64,000 bases of DNA, taken from Bryoerythrophyllum caledonicum. Lineage: Eukaryota > Streptophyta > Bryopsida > Pottiales > Pottiaceae. Below the pieces are notes generated by a model. The model saw nothing but the letters and a program-made list of their open reading frames with translations, had not been told where the DNA came from and ran no database searches. The position numbers were made by a program, and so were the translations under genes. The stretch spans positions 17,450,904-17,514,903 of the forward strand of contig OZ020517.1 of the NCBI GenBank assembly GCA_963971425.1, in the 5' to 3' direction. Shown here in pieces: positions 10,660 through 22,792 of the stretch. Each line of letters begins with the position of its first letter. Position 1 is the stretch's first letter.

Positions 10660-11515
10660 AAAAAAGTCTCAACGTCAATTTGTTTAAATCTTGGGCACGT
10701 TCCTATGGCTCCAATATATATTTATAATTTTCAACATTTTTTAAAATGTTGTTAGAAGAATAAAGGTACATAAGAATATTATTATTAATTTTTATCGGAC
10801 CTATGGATAAAAAGTAATGCCATATTAAAGAAAAACTTCTCGAGTGCCAGCCTGTCCGACAACGTATTCTATGACACTCTTGTTTATGTGATAAATAGCA
10901 TAGTAACCCACGTCAAACCTTTTCTCACATTGTCACACATTGTCGGGCAAGGTACCAAAAAACTTCCTTATTTCCCACATAAAACTTTGAGGTCTTCATA
11001 TTTTTTATATAATAGTTTTTTTAATATAAGATGTGATGTAAGCCTTCTTACTAGCCGTTTGGATTTTCATTCAAAAACATATGAAGTTCACAAAATATAA
11101 AATGTGAATTGACAAATTTTGCACAACCACTTATTTCAGATGTTTTTTGAATATGCTACACTTCTTCTCTACCTCTAAAAATTGGTGTATAAGGAAACAA
11201 TATAATGCTTGACATGATGGTAATGAGTTTAGACCTTATGTAGTATAAAAAATGGACGTCAAGTGAAATCAAAGTCTGTTGATCTATTGAATGTAGGGAA
11301 GAAATGAAACCGCTGCTCTACTTCTAACACTATAATCTTTCAATCCGTGCCGTCAAAGTTTATGAGATTTTGTGAGTATGTTTTTTTGCTATGTTGTAAT
11401 TAAGATTCTATGGTTAAGATGGAAATAAAAGTTTTTGTTTCTTTCCTTATTCATTGCCCAAGAATCAATGGTTTAAAAGTGTTTTTAATGTGAAACCGTA
11501 AAGGAAACTTAAGGA
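10660..11515 (+). repeat. T1-family copy, diverged
   Basis: Same order as 9-951: AACTTCTCGAGTG, CACATTGTCGGGCAAGGTACC (near 10931), GCCGTTTGGATTTTCATTC, GACCTTATGTAGTA and GTCAAGTGAAATCAAAGTC. Ends are degraded. Confidence 0.55.
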
Positions 11516-12189
11516 TTAGGAGAAAATAAAAACATGCAAGAAATACATTGGGAAAACATAAGAACTTATATTTTAAGGAGAAAAGGATGTAAAAACAAAA
11601 CTTTATAATAAAAAAGAAACTTAAAGATAGAATAATTTGCCTATAACAAATTAGGCATTTCTAGTCCATCAAAGTATGGACAGTGCCTTGCAATGATAAC
11701 ATGGAATTAAGCAATTATGCACTTAGCCAAGTGCATTGACTGGCGGTGACTAACGGCAACTTATGACTCAAAACTTGAGGGGGAAAAAACATTTGGGACA
11801 ATTTTTATTTTTTACTTTCATTGAAATGACATGTCTTTTGCGTTAATTATTAGTTCTTGAAGGTCAAGTCAGTGATATATTTTGTTCTATTTTTCTCTCT
11901 ATCTTATATGACTTTTTATAGAATACATGATTCATAGTCTAATCTACGATTCCTTTTACAAAACTTCAATCATGTATGTAAAGTTATTATATATATGTTT
12001 TGTATTATTATAGGATTTTATGTAATCTCACTACAAATGCAATTTATAAGAGATACCAAAATAAAGCATGCATCTCCGTGAAAAAAGGAAAAACTATTTA
12101 CTATAGTCAAAAGTTGACATAATCAAACACATTAAAACTATCCTAACACAAAACAATCACATATGTCATACAATCCAGTCTAAATACAA

Positions 12190-13450
12190 TAAAGCATCCC
12201 TTGCGGCAACTACATAAGTTTGTTGAAGGGCATTATATTTAGCTGTGTGCTATGAAACAACATGTCTACTTGACAATAATACAACTCCAAGGCTCATCAC
12301 TCATCCTCTACCAAAGCAACTCATTGCTCAGATTCCATGCATGATGGGCCAAATCCTGCATGTTCTTTGCGAGTTTCTTAACCGAAACATTTCCACCCTA
12401 TCCCATGGGCAACCTATGCGCTGCACTTGCCGCACTCACTAAAGCAATAGCCTTTTGAACATCGTCCGAGTGGATGAGCTATTAGGCCTCCCATATAGAT
12501 CTCAGATTTGGTCTGATAGGTTGTTAAATTCTTCGTCTTCTGCTGCCACGGCCGATAAATTCACTAAATCATCTAGCATAGATGCGGAGGTCCTACGATG
12601 AGATTCAGTTGTTCTGAGCCCTAACCTAGGAATTGTGTCTCCGGATCCCAAGCCGCTTCTAGTCAACCTTCTACCGCTTCCATCCAAAATCGAGGGGCCT
12701 CCCTAAAAGAAGAAGCTATATTCTTCTCATCACGTCGTGGCCGCTTCAAAAGACGTCTTCTTGCTAAAGGTGGAATATGAGATGTAGGCTACTCAAAAAT
12801 TTTGGCGTGATGATGATCTTCACGCTCTCTCCTCTCCTCCATTGGCCGCCAATCCAGCTTCAACGGACGTACAAGAACAAGATAAATTGGTTTTGTCTCT
12901 TCATGTTTTGTTGGTAGATTATAAGTTGTTGCACGTGTTGGATCCATCTCCCGTGATGCCTCATATCTAATATGCTCCTCCATCATCCTCTTAGCTTTCA
13001 GCACCATCTTCGGCGATAATCCCAAACATTCCAAAACATTATTATGTCTAGCAATATGTACCGCATGAGATATGCTCACCCAAAACGCTTGTAGTGATTT
13101 GAGAAATTTCACTTGCCCTTGAACCTAAAGCAAATTTGCAGGTACGGGTGCAAAAAGTAGTTCCTTAGAGAAAAAAGTCCTAATCCCTAATTGACTAGGA
13201 CCGGGAACGCACGTCACATATATCATATCTTCACGTTGAAGCAAAATTGCTTGGATTTCGCCAAAACGCTTCTCCAACGTTGATGTACGCTTCCCTAGAT
13301 GAAAGGGATTACATGTCACCTACAAGAATGCCTTTAACGGCTCCACTTCCTCGATTCACCAGCCGTGGTTCTCCTAGACATAGTCAATCGTTGTTGGTGC
13401 CATAACGCTACACTTTAAAAAACCTGTACCTCCTTACAGAGCAATAGTAA
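12190..13450 (-). pseudogene. Unrecognised coding remnant
   Basis: Consecutive minus-strand frames 13125-13319, 12789-13112 and 12502-12687 read as one protein-like sequence with breaks. It includes PGPSQLGIRTFFSKELLF, VHIARHNNVLECLGLSP, EHIRYEASREMDPTRAT and LVRPLKLDWRPMEERRERED, and upstream of the last frame PPLARRRLLKRPRR. Composition is protein-like (amphipathic and charged) rather than random, and GC is higher than the flanks. I do not recognise the family. Its setting among repeats suggests a transposable-element gene or a dead host gene. No function is assigned. Confidence 0.4.
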
Positions 13451-13559
13451 TTGTTAGAATGGTGTAAGATTTTTCCATCCGTGTTAGATTTGTATTCTAA
13501 GAGAGTGTCCATCTTCATCAAAAGATATTCATTTTACATGATCATGAAGAGATAAATAT

Positions 13560-13937
13560 TCCAACAATTAACATTTAACCATACAATGTCAATAAAAACT
13601 TATAAGGTAACGTACTCACAACATTTCATAAACTTTGACCGCAAAGGTTGAAATATTCTAGTGTTTCTTGTAGTACAATATTTTCATTTTTTTCTATGCA
13701 TAATTCGATCACGAGACTTTGAATTCACTTGGAGACCATTTTTTTGTACTACACAAAGTCTAAATTCATTAACATCGTATTAAGTATGTTGTTAATTTGT
13801 TGTACACCAATGTTTGAAAGTACGGAAGGATGTAGCATATTCAAAACAATCAAACAAAGGTAGAGAAGGAGAAAATTTCTTGTTATCAATTTTTAATCAA
13901 AGCTACATATGTTTTTGATCTAAAAGGCCAACACAAA
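13560..13937 (-). repeat. T1-family fragment, host of the element at 13945
   Basis: Inverted T1 sequence (CACTTGGAGACC, TTGTACACCAATGTTTGAAAG, GGCCAACACAAAGG). It stops where the TTAA element begins and resumes at 14773 with ACCACATCCTCTAGTAG. Other copies show this as continuous (GGTTTACACCACAT near 10122 and 16995). Confidence 0.5.
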
Positions 13938-13944
13938 GGTTTAA

Positions 13945-14768
13945 CCCCTAAAGTTTCAAAGCCCTCAAAACTGCCCTTTTTCAATGCAAGGTGAAAATTT
14001 TTAACTTTTGACAAATTTTCGAATATGTAACCGTAAGATCTAGTACCTAACTTGTACATGTACATGCATACCGAATCTTAGATTCAAATCCCTCTCCATT
14101 TGTGAGATCATAATGTTCAAAGTTGAAAAAAAAAGATTTTTTCCTTGTTGTAGAATGGAAAACTAATGTTTTGGGGGCCAAAAAAACCAATTTTGAAAGA
14201 AAATTTGACATGAGGCTCTTCAAATTCTTGTTCCTATGTGAGTAAGGAATATGTCCATATAATTTTTACCCTCATAGGACCTATAAAACCTAAAGAAATG
14301 CTTAATTTTTCACATGGAGGTATGCTGAAATACAAATACAAATGCCCATTTTAAACAATTAAAAAGGCATGTAAAAAATTATCTGATTGAAAATTCAAAC
14401 GGTGAGATCATACTTTACTACCTCTTTTACATGTACGAAAAAAAAAATTCGAAAAAAAGTAAAATCTCAAGTTTTGGTGAATTTTTGAAGTTACTGCGAT
14501 CTGATTGATTTTGGGCAGATTTTGAGAATAAATGAGCATATACCGCAGTTCTGGGCAGATTTCAGCATGCCCTAACAGTGTTTTCAAACTTTGACCGTGA
14601 ATATCTCCTAAAGTATGAGGAATTTTGAAGCATGAATGGTGTCATTTTAAAGGTATGGGAAAAATCTACAACCTCCTAAAATTGTAACTTCATACGATCT
14701 AAATTTAGTAACTGAGAGCCTGACCAGAGTCAGATCGACCACATTCTGGTCGATGTCGACTTTAGGGG
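13945..14768. mobile_element. TTAA-flanked TIR element
   Basis: Termini CCCCTAAAGT (13945-13954) and ACTTTAGGGG (14759-14768) are perfect inverted repeats. TTAA lies directly outside both (13941-13944, 14769-14772). Joining the flanks gives GGTTTAAACCACAT, one base from the uninterrupted GGTTTACACCACAT in other T1 copies, so the insertion is supported by an empty site. A subterminal hairpin ATCGACCA..TGGTCGAT lies near 14735-14755. No open frame encodes a transposase. Confidence 0.8.
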
Positions 14769-14966
14769 TTAAACCACATCCTCTAGTAGAAAAAAAAACA
14801 ATTTCAAAGTGTTTTTTAAGTGGAATTGTCAAAGAAATTTAGGAGTCAAGAAAATACAATAATATTTTGTCTAATTAAGGTATAAAATGAGTAATATTTA
14901 GGAAAAGTATTAAAATAAAGAAAACCGTTTATGAATATGAACAAAAATTAGTGAAAAAAAAGCCTA

Positions 14967-15060
14967 GGTAGGAAGGGGCAGGTAGGAAGGGGCAGGTAGG
15001 AAGGGGCAGGTAGGAAGGGGCGGGTAGGTCAAGGTAGGAAGTCGGGTAGGAAGGGACGGT
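14967..15060. repeat. 14-bp minisatellite (GGTAGGAAGGGGCA)n
   Basis: Four near-perfect units followed by degenerate units (GGTAGGTCAAGGTAGGAAGTC...). The array directly precedes the GC-rich segment at 15070. Confidence 0.9.
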
Positions 15061-15069
15061 TGCCTCTTC

Positions 15070-15840
15070 AGGGATGTGCGCGCGCACACCCCTGCACCAT
15101 ATCTCTACATCAAACCGTCATGTCAGGGTTTCAGGGAGGCGGCGCTTTCTAGGGTTTTATCGCTAACTTATGACAGAAAGGACGAGATCCGCACCAGCGT
15201 CGCCGTTGCCAACAAGAGGTCTACGAGCACGTCGAGCACGATGACCGCGAGGGCGACGAGCACAACATATGCGATCACGAGGGCAGTACACACGTCTGCT
15301 TAACGGGCACAAGGGCAAGGAGCACGACGTTGAAGACCACAAGAGCGCAATAGTGGTGCAATAGGACAACGCGGAGGCACTAGGAGACCACGATTGATGT
15401 GCACAATCGCTGAGCACGATCGATGTGCACAAGGAGAGCACAATTGATGTGCACAAGGAGAGCACGATCGATGTGCACAAAGAGAGGACGATCGCGGTGC
15501 AAGAGGAGAGCACGGTGGCACGAGGTACAGAGCGCGGTGGCACAAGGAACAGAGCGCGGTGCGAGAAGTGAGGGCGGAGGAGACGTCGAGGGCGACGCAC
15601 ACAATACGCAGGCGCACAAGTTGACGACCATGTCCACGAGCACGTCGTAGTTCACGAGCACGTCGCAGTGCACGAGCGTAAGCAAGGGAGGAGGGAGGAG
15701 AGAGGTAAGGGAACACACCTTCGATTATGGTTGCAGCACGTCGTCTTCTCCGCACGTCCGGATCATCATAGGGCTCTGTAAGATTTGTGGCTTAACTTTG
15801 GGGTTGTTGGGGTGTGCGCGCACACACCCCAGGTGGCGCC
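15070..15840. repeat. GC-rich segment bounded by GGGGTGTGCGC palindromes
   Basis: The left edge AGGGATGTGCGCGCGCACACCC (15070-15093 overall) and right edge GGGGTGTGCGCGCACACACC (near 15809) are near-palindromes. Inside are GA/CG-rich sequence and a 24-bp tandem (GAGCACGATCGATGTGCACA.., about 15409-15500). A similar layout occurs at 51926-52530, and all edges are followed by GGCGGCGC or GGTGGCGC and TAGGGTTT. The open frames in it are compositional. It may be a mobile unit, but its type is unknown. Confidence 0.4.
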
Positions 15841-16497
15841 GTCCGCATTTTCTGGCAACTCTAGGGTTTACACACCACGCGGCGCAATCCGTTTTTTTCG
15901 GGATTTTCAGCGATAGGGTTTATTGCCGCTTTAGGGATGGCGCCGCCTTAGAGCTTAGTGTACAATGGCAAGTATTGATCTTGATGATGTGATGATCTTC
16001 TTCTTTGCTTGTGATCTTATTATCTTATATACAGGAGGAAGACGTGGAACTCGTGGAGCAGGAGCTCTCGGCGCACACGATTGTAAGTCGGAGACTAGGT
16101 GCGTGCTCATCGTGCATCTGAATGCGTTCACTGGTAGCCATACGTACCGCATCCGTGTCTGATTCGTATCCTGGTTATGTATCTTGCGACCCTTATAGTT
16201 GTACCAAGGTAGCGAAGAGTTTTGTTCTCCATTCTAATGAACCGCGTCTGATCGACATTTCTCATCATTCTTCATTTTCGTTTCACATTTGTATGTTTTG
16301 TTCTGTCATTCTTCATTTTCGGCCGCAAGTATGTGTCTGATCCATGTTTCTGATCTTTCTTCATTTTTGTTTCAAATCTGTAAGCTTTGTTCTGTCACTC
16401 TTCATTTTCGTCCGCAGGTATGATTTTGCACCAATGATTTTGAACCATGCAACCTTGATCGTCAAATATTGTATATCATGTATGATTCTGTTGGGAC
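15841..16497. other. No gene recognised; duplicated TTCATTTTCG segment
   Basis: Two roughly 110-bp partly duplicated stretches with TTCTTCATTTTCG / TTGTTCTGTCA lie between about 16255 and 16420. Short open frames here have no recognisable domains. Confidence 0.4.
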
Positions 16498-16560
16498 AAT
16501 TTCACACCGAAATTTCACACCAAAATTTCACACCGAAATTTCACACTGAAATTTCACACT
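16498..16560. repeat. 13-bp tandem repeat (AATTTCACACCGA)n
   Basis: About five units with single-base variants (ACCGA, ACCAA, ACTGA). Non-coding. Confidence 0.9.
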
Positions 16561-16569
16561 AAGAACTCT

Positions 16570-17455
16570 TCAAAACTGCCCGTTGTAGTGCAATGATTAA
16601 CAATGAAAAAAAATCATCTCATTTCAAGTTTTAAGTAAGACTTTTCAAGTAACTCACTTAGAAAGATTCATAAACTTCGACCACACGGATTGATAGATTA
16701 CAGTGTTTGAAGGTGAAGGAAAAGCTTCATTTTCTTTGTCGATTTTAGTGGATCAACAGACTTTGACTTCACTTGGTGTCAAACTTTTGCACTACACAAG
16801 GTCTAAATCCATTACCATTGTGTTAAACATGATGTTAGTTCCTTGTACACAAATTTTTAGAGGTAGAAAAGGTGCTTAGCATATTCAAAAAAATTGTGAA
16901 AGGAGTAGAGGTTCAAAATTGCCAATTCAGGTTCTATTTTTTGGTGAACTTACTATGATTTAAAATTAAAATTGAAATGGTCAATATGAAGGTTTACACC
17001 ACATATTGACTTAGAAAAAAATAAAAGTGAAAAATATGGAAATCTTTAAGTTTTTTGTGAAAAAAAAGTTTTTTTTGTACCTTGCCCGGCAATGTGTGAA
17101 AATAATTTACTTAGGTTAACATGTTTACATTTGAAGAGAAGAGGTTTTTTAACAAGATTAAAGGAGTTATTGTTAGTTGAAAGTATTGAACATCTCACAT
17201 TCAATAGAGTGTCCTAGCAAAAGGTTTTTGAGTTGCCTGACGTGCCGACCCTCCCCAAGCAAAAACCTATTTTTAAAAAAAAATCATAAAATGTCGGATT
17301 TAGGAAAAATTAGTACCACACCAAGATTTTTGTAAAGTCCATCTACAATAAAAAATTCATGGAAGAATGTTATAAATTGACACCATAGGAACGTGTCCAA
17401 ACCTTCAAGAGTCCCCCAAGAAGATCCTTGGAGTTTGGAGAGGTAGAGGTTAATT
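16570..17455 (-). repeat. T1-family copy, inverted, near full length
   Basis: The reverse complement follows 9-951 closely. The right edge CAAGAGTCCCCCAAGAAGAT (near 17407) is the inverted left-terminal palindrome region. The middle carries AATGGTCAATATGAAGGTTT ACACCACAT, an uninterrupted version of the site that holds the insertion at 13945. Confidence 0.6.
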
Positions 17456-17839
17456 TTTCATGTGCAGATTTTGTCTCAAAAACATTCTTGTAATTTTTGA
17501 GTCTATTCACTTCCATTGGTTGTACAAATCTTTTCACCCTTTTGAAAGAAAATTCAGTTATTGGTACTCATTCCATTTCTTAAGATATAACTTTCTCCCT
17601 CGTATTTGTTGGCTTTGGCCTTTGATCCTCAAATTTATGTTGTATTTTACCTTTGCAGGTAACTCCAACACTCTCACATGGCGCACCAGAAGAGTTGTAT
17701 TGTCTGGGTTATGCCAAATGAAGTAGTATTTTTGGTTCCTTGCTAAAAATGTGTGGCAATGTTAGAATTTTTTTGACTTTGAATAAAATGCAATGTTTAA
17801 CTAAAAATAGTAAATGTTTAATAATAGTATGTAAGGTAA

Positions 17840-19080
17840 TAATATTACTTCCTAGTATTGAAAATCTCACATTCGATAGAGTGTCATAGTAAAAGTGTTT
17901 GGAGCTCCCCGATGTCGACGCTCTTCTTGTTTCAAATTTTAAACTCTACAACCTTTTCATACATGGAAGATGAAGGAAAAATTTGTACTCACTAAGGTTT
18001 TGGTAATGCCCAGCTGCAGTAACTATTCAAAAGAGAAATTTTAAAAATAGATATCATAACAATCCAACCAAAGTTTCAAAAAGCCCATATGTGACACTTA
18101 GTAACAATTTTTATACAACAAGCCTTTTTTTTTGTACTACTTCAAATTTTATTTTGAAAGAGCATGTTATATTATTAAATAATCCCATAAGTTTTTGTTT
18201 TGGGTGCAACTCTTTATTGACCATGCTTGCAATGATCACAATCTTTAAATAATCTAGATTGTTGTGTAGTCAAATACTTTTTTGGTGAAATGTAAAGAGT
18301 TTTTTTGTTCTCCAATTATAAAGTACCGCAACAATAGATAGAAAATGTAATGTAAGCATTTGATATGAAGATACATCGCATTTTTTATCCCTTGTTGTGA
18401 AGTAACAAACCATTTAATTATTATCGAGGGTGTAGAGGGTTTTGGCAAAGGTTGAAGAAGATGTCTGCCAAACGGTGATTTGAGTTGAAGGCCATCACAT
18501 TCTGGTGCCTATATTGCTAATACGTGCATCTTAGTTTAAGGTGAGAAATATTGTTTTATTGCTTTTGAATTTGTTTCTATTTGTGACGGTTGTCACAATA
18601 TCTTCACATTACTCACATTTCAATTGCATGGTTATGAAATCTTCATATTTTGCAATAGTTTTCCGTAGTAGTAACATATGGAGTATAATATTTCATTTTG
18701 TTGTGGTGGATAGTTATATTAGACATATAATACAATGTATTGAGTCATGTTCAATAAGCAGGGTTTGAAAGATTAGTAGGGACCGCACAGAATGAAATAT
18801 TTGTTTTATTATCTATGATCTGTAAGCCCATATTTCGAATTACTAAGTAAAATACTCAAAATGTTTCATCAACTCTGACCAGAAAGATTAAATTATTAGA
18901 GTGTTTGAAATAGAGAAACACTTCATTATCTTCCATAGATTGAGTAGATCATCAAAGTTTGAATTCATTTGGTGTCAAAAGTGTGCCCTACACATGGTCT
19001 AAATTCATTATAATCACGTCAAAAATGATGATGGTTCTTTGTTCATCTATGTTTAGAAGTAGGGAAAGGGTGTATTATAT
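17840..19080. repeat. T1 fragments separated by unrecognised AT-rich DNA
   Basis: 17840-18120 and 18835-19080 contain T1 motifs (ATTCGATAGAGTGTCATAG; TTTGGTGTCAAAAGTG; TTTAGAAGTAGGGAAAGGGTGT). 18120-18830 shows no recognisable gene or repeat. Confidence 0.45.
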
Positions 19081-19139
19081 ATTTTTGAAATTAAAGAAGG
19101 AATTTAGACTAACATGATAGCAACCAGGTTGTGAGCACA

Positions 19140-20480
19140 TTGTTGTATGTGATAGGAGATGGTTGCGGAGGAAGGGCTTTTTGCCACCAACAATGTGCAT
19201 CCAAGCAGACAATTGCACACACGAGAACAAAAACATTTATATGTTTGTTCTATATGCTACATTGGTGGAATTGGGCTTCTTTCAGGAGGTTGAATTATCT
19301 TTCCTTGTAGTAGATCATACGCACAAAGATATTAATCAATGCTATAGTTGTATATCAAGTACGTTGAAGACAGTCCATGAACGTACTTGATATACTTAAC
19401 TTATTAACAGGTCCGGATTCATTGGTTGGCATAACATTTTCTCACCACATGCAATTCTATATGGCGAATCAAGAGGGGATCCGTGAAGTTCGAATACAAC
19501 ACAAACATTATTGCAAGGATCCATGGGGTTGGAGGCAGGGACGATGACATTGAGGTTGTTGCCTGGTAGAGAAGAGCGACCCGCATTTGCAAAGGTGTTT
19601 GCAGCAAACAAACATGAGCTAAAGGCGTTGGATGACTGCATTGCATATAAAGAACGGTGCATTCAAAGATTGCAACATGAGGTTAGGAATTGTGAAGCAA
19701 AAGTAGAGGCGGAAAGGTTGAAATTTTATCTATCAGAATTTCCACTAAAAGACCGGAACAACAAGCATCGTTCTTCACAATTTTGGCCTTTTGAGGTCTC
19801 CAACATTACAATAGTTGTTGAACGTGCACCCTTTGATATGAGGGACAGTCCAATTAAAGAAAATAGCGGGACGACCGCCATAGACCAAATAATGGCCATG
19901 CTTCCAAATGCTCAGGCTCGAGAATACTTTGGACCTCGTATAGTAATTGATATACTATAATAGTGTATGTATAAGAGTAGTATATTCTAAGGGTGATGTA
20001 AGACGTATGTCATTAATCCCAAAGGTGTAAAGGTGTTTTTACTATTGGTGCTAAGTCCAATTGTAGAAGCATCTTTATCTAGTTTCCACCATTGTATGCA
20101 TTATGTACTACGTAGAATATCTTTTAACCAACTGCCAACCGTTGCATAAAGTATGTTTTTTTTGTGATTATGCATGTTTTTATACTACAATCCTTCAAAT
20201 CTATCTTTGAAATATTGTGAAACTATATTAAATACACATTTATCTAGTATTAATGAAGGGCCACCAAAAATTAGTTGAAAATGCCAAAAAATCGCTTCCA
20301 ATATTAACAACCATGATTGTAAGTAATATTGTTGCAGAAGCTCAATTTTTTTTCTTTTGGAAAACATTTTTTTTCTTTGATTTTTTTTTTTTTTTCAATA
20401 GTGCCACTTTTGTTCGCAATGGCTGCCGTTGTACCCAAGTGCACTTTTAAATGGCCAAGTGCATAATTGCTTAATTGCGT
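19140..20480 (+). pseudogene. Element A: DUF7869-like coding remnant with 3' sequence
   Basis: 19163-19390 encodes LPPTMCIQADNCTHENKN followed by a hydrophobic stretch and FLVVDHTHKDINQ. The DN..ENKN and HTH.DI motifs are those of the DUF7869 family, common in repetitive, transposon-like genes of plants and animals. A second frame after 19410 reads GITFSHHMQFYM and HKHYCKDPWG, and 19511-19960 is a charged, partly helical tail. Frameshifts and stops break the gene. The 3' part (19966-20480: AAGAGTAGTATATT.TAAGGGT.ATGTAAGAC and AAGTGCACTTTTAAA.GGCCAAGTGC) recurs at 55690-56190, so this is a dispersed element. Family assignment is from memory of the motif. Confidence 0.5.
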
Positions 20481-21115
20481 GTTTGATGTCTGCAAGTGCG
20501 GATACAATTGATTAATAGTCCAAATGCCGTCTAAGCCGCATCAAATCATAGATTTCCTAGCATAAGACATGATCACAATCATTTTTGCAATTAACATCTT
20601 CAACTGAATCTACCGCTAATTGAAGAAAAAAACGCACTTGCTTCTACGTTGACGGCGGGTGTGTGCAATTTTCACGTGGAAAAGTGGTCCTTTTGAGGAT
20701 TAAGATTCTTCCTTGTGGGGAATTTTTGTCCTCAAAAGCAACTGAACATGTACAAAAGACATCAGATATTCCAAGAAGGTATTGATCTTAACACTCCTAG
20801 GTAGGACTATTTTAAAGTGCAAGCTTGGGACTTTATTTTAGCACTATTTTGAGGTGCAAGTAGTCTTAGAGTTGTTATAGTTGAGCAATCATTTGGAACT
20901 CTCATATCATAGAAGATAATTTTGCCTAGAAAATAGATTGAAACAGAATATTGTTTTGTGGTGCTGGAGCTCATAGAGGTTTCTAATAATTTTCCATGAT
21001 GCATAGTGGAGGTGGAGTCGTTAGTTCTGCAATGAAGCCGAAGAGGAATCCTACGGATTTGGACCTTGAAGTATACTAAAATCGTGATGTTCTAGGAGAT
21101 CTAGGATGAGAAAGT

Positions 21116-22239
21116 GTGCACGAGCCATGGACTACTACAAATGAAATGGACTATGTTAAGTTTGCGCATCTTGATAGATGGTGGCCAGAAGAGCTCCACA
21201 AGAAACAATGTTTGGCGAAGGCCGTCACTTACCGGGACATCAAAGACGTGGATGTGAAGTGGAGGTTTCTTGAGATTCTACGTGCCATTTCAAACTTGGA
21301 GCAATGGCCCAAAAATAATATTCCTAAAAGTATCGCGACATTGATGTGTGTGGAATATTAGTTGGGGAAGAGGGAGGATTGGTCAATGCTACACAAGCCT
21401 TATTGTGGTGGGAAGATCTTGGGCGCCCCCTTTCCGCGAAGAAACCCGTAGAGATTCCAAGAAAATCCGTTCCCCCATGGTTCCGCGATACTCCAAGCTT
21501 GTTTGACGACCCTGATGAACCATTGCGAGTGGATCGAGAAGCACCTCCTAAACAAAAGAGTAGAGCAATTATAAGGACAAAAGCAGTGGGTGCCTTTGAG
21601 CGATCAAAGCACGAGCCCAAAGTCACAAATGCGAGGCAATTGGGCATCCATGTCAGTAATGAGATTAACGTGGAGTCAATGTCATTATCATTATCTATGG
21701 AAGTGACCTATGCGGATCAAAACAAAGTCGTTCAAATATCAACAACATGCATGCTGCATGGTATTGTAAGTGACCATGGGGGGGTCGTTGGCAAAATTGG
21801 AAGTGAGCATGAATACAAACGACTAGGAGAGGCAAATGAAGGAAAAAGGTCAATGGTCAATATTTGTGATTTGCAAGCTCATGGAGACCCCAACATTCGG
21901 GATAAGTGTGTTCACTTGAAGGCGCAATTACAAATGCTTTGTGTGGAAATTACAAGGTTGCAATACAATAGGGACGCCGCTGTAGAAGTTGCATTCAAAG
22001 CACGTGTGCTAAAGGCAGAGAGGGGCACCTTGCTTGCCGAAATGGCCGAGTTACGTGATGAGCTTGACCAAGTAAAGAACGATAATGGAAATTATAGGGT
22101 CGATATTGCAGTCTTGAAAAGAGAGCTAGAAGAAGTCCAATCACAACATATTACAAATGAGGCGACACGTGCAATTTTCCAACTTGAGGTGGATGAGTTA
22201 AAGGGAGATAGTGCAAAACGAGGAATCAAAGAGAAATAA
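21116..22239 (+). pseudogene. Element B protein, N-terminal and coiled-coil part
   Basis: Two overlapping frames (21116-21361 and 21346-22239). The first gives FAHLDRWWPEELHKKQC and DVKWRFLEILRAISNLEQW; the second gives PLSAKKPVEIPRKSVPPWF, a Pro/Lys linker, then about 120 residues of heptad-like sequence (LKAERGTLLAEMAELRDELD, VLKRELEEVQSQHI). The minus copy conserves the same order at 32842-32009. No known family was recognised. Confidence 0.5.
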
Positions 22240-22282
22240 GCTGAAAGCCTTAGTTTTAGAAACCATTGCCTAGTGCGAAGAG

Positions 22283-22792
22283 ATGATGCTCCTAACGGTG
22301 TTTGCGGTGGCACGAGCACGGCAGTATGAGGCGGAATTCAAGAGCATTGTTGTCGAATGGACGTTGGAAAATAAATTGAGGACCCTCTTGCTCACATCAT
22401 GGCCTCTAGAAGAAACTATATATTTGAAAAGTTGGGACAACAAAGAACCGTTGATAAAGATGAATAACAATAGCATTGATTGGAAGCGCGTCACAGATGA
22501 CGATCATCATTGGAACATTGAGGTTGTGCATGACCATCCGCTAGATATAATTGGAAAACCGTTGTGGCTAAAACCACATTTGATGACATCTGACGGATTC
22601 CCATGTCCTATCTGCGGAAATGCTTGGGGCCCAAAAGGGTGTTTTACAATTGGATCATGTGGCCATTCGTTCCATCTACAATGTCTAATAAAGAGTATGA
22701 TTTGCTCACGTACGTGTAGTATCTGTAGAGCGCCACTACATCCACGTTTGAATATGCAATTTGGCATCAGGGATTTTATGCCAAGGCATTAG
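22283..22792 (+). pseudogene. Element B protein, RING-H2-like part
   Basis: This frame encodes CPICGNAWG..GSCGHSFHLQC..CSRTCSICRAPLHP: C-x2-C, C-x-H-x2-H-x2-C, then C-x2-C, a C3H2C3 arrangement. The upstream part (WTLENKLRTLLLTSWPLEET, SIDWKRVTDDDHHWNIE) aligns with the minus copy at 31626-32012. Whether it binds zinc or acts as a ubiquitin ligase is unknown. Confidence 0.5.
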
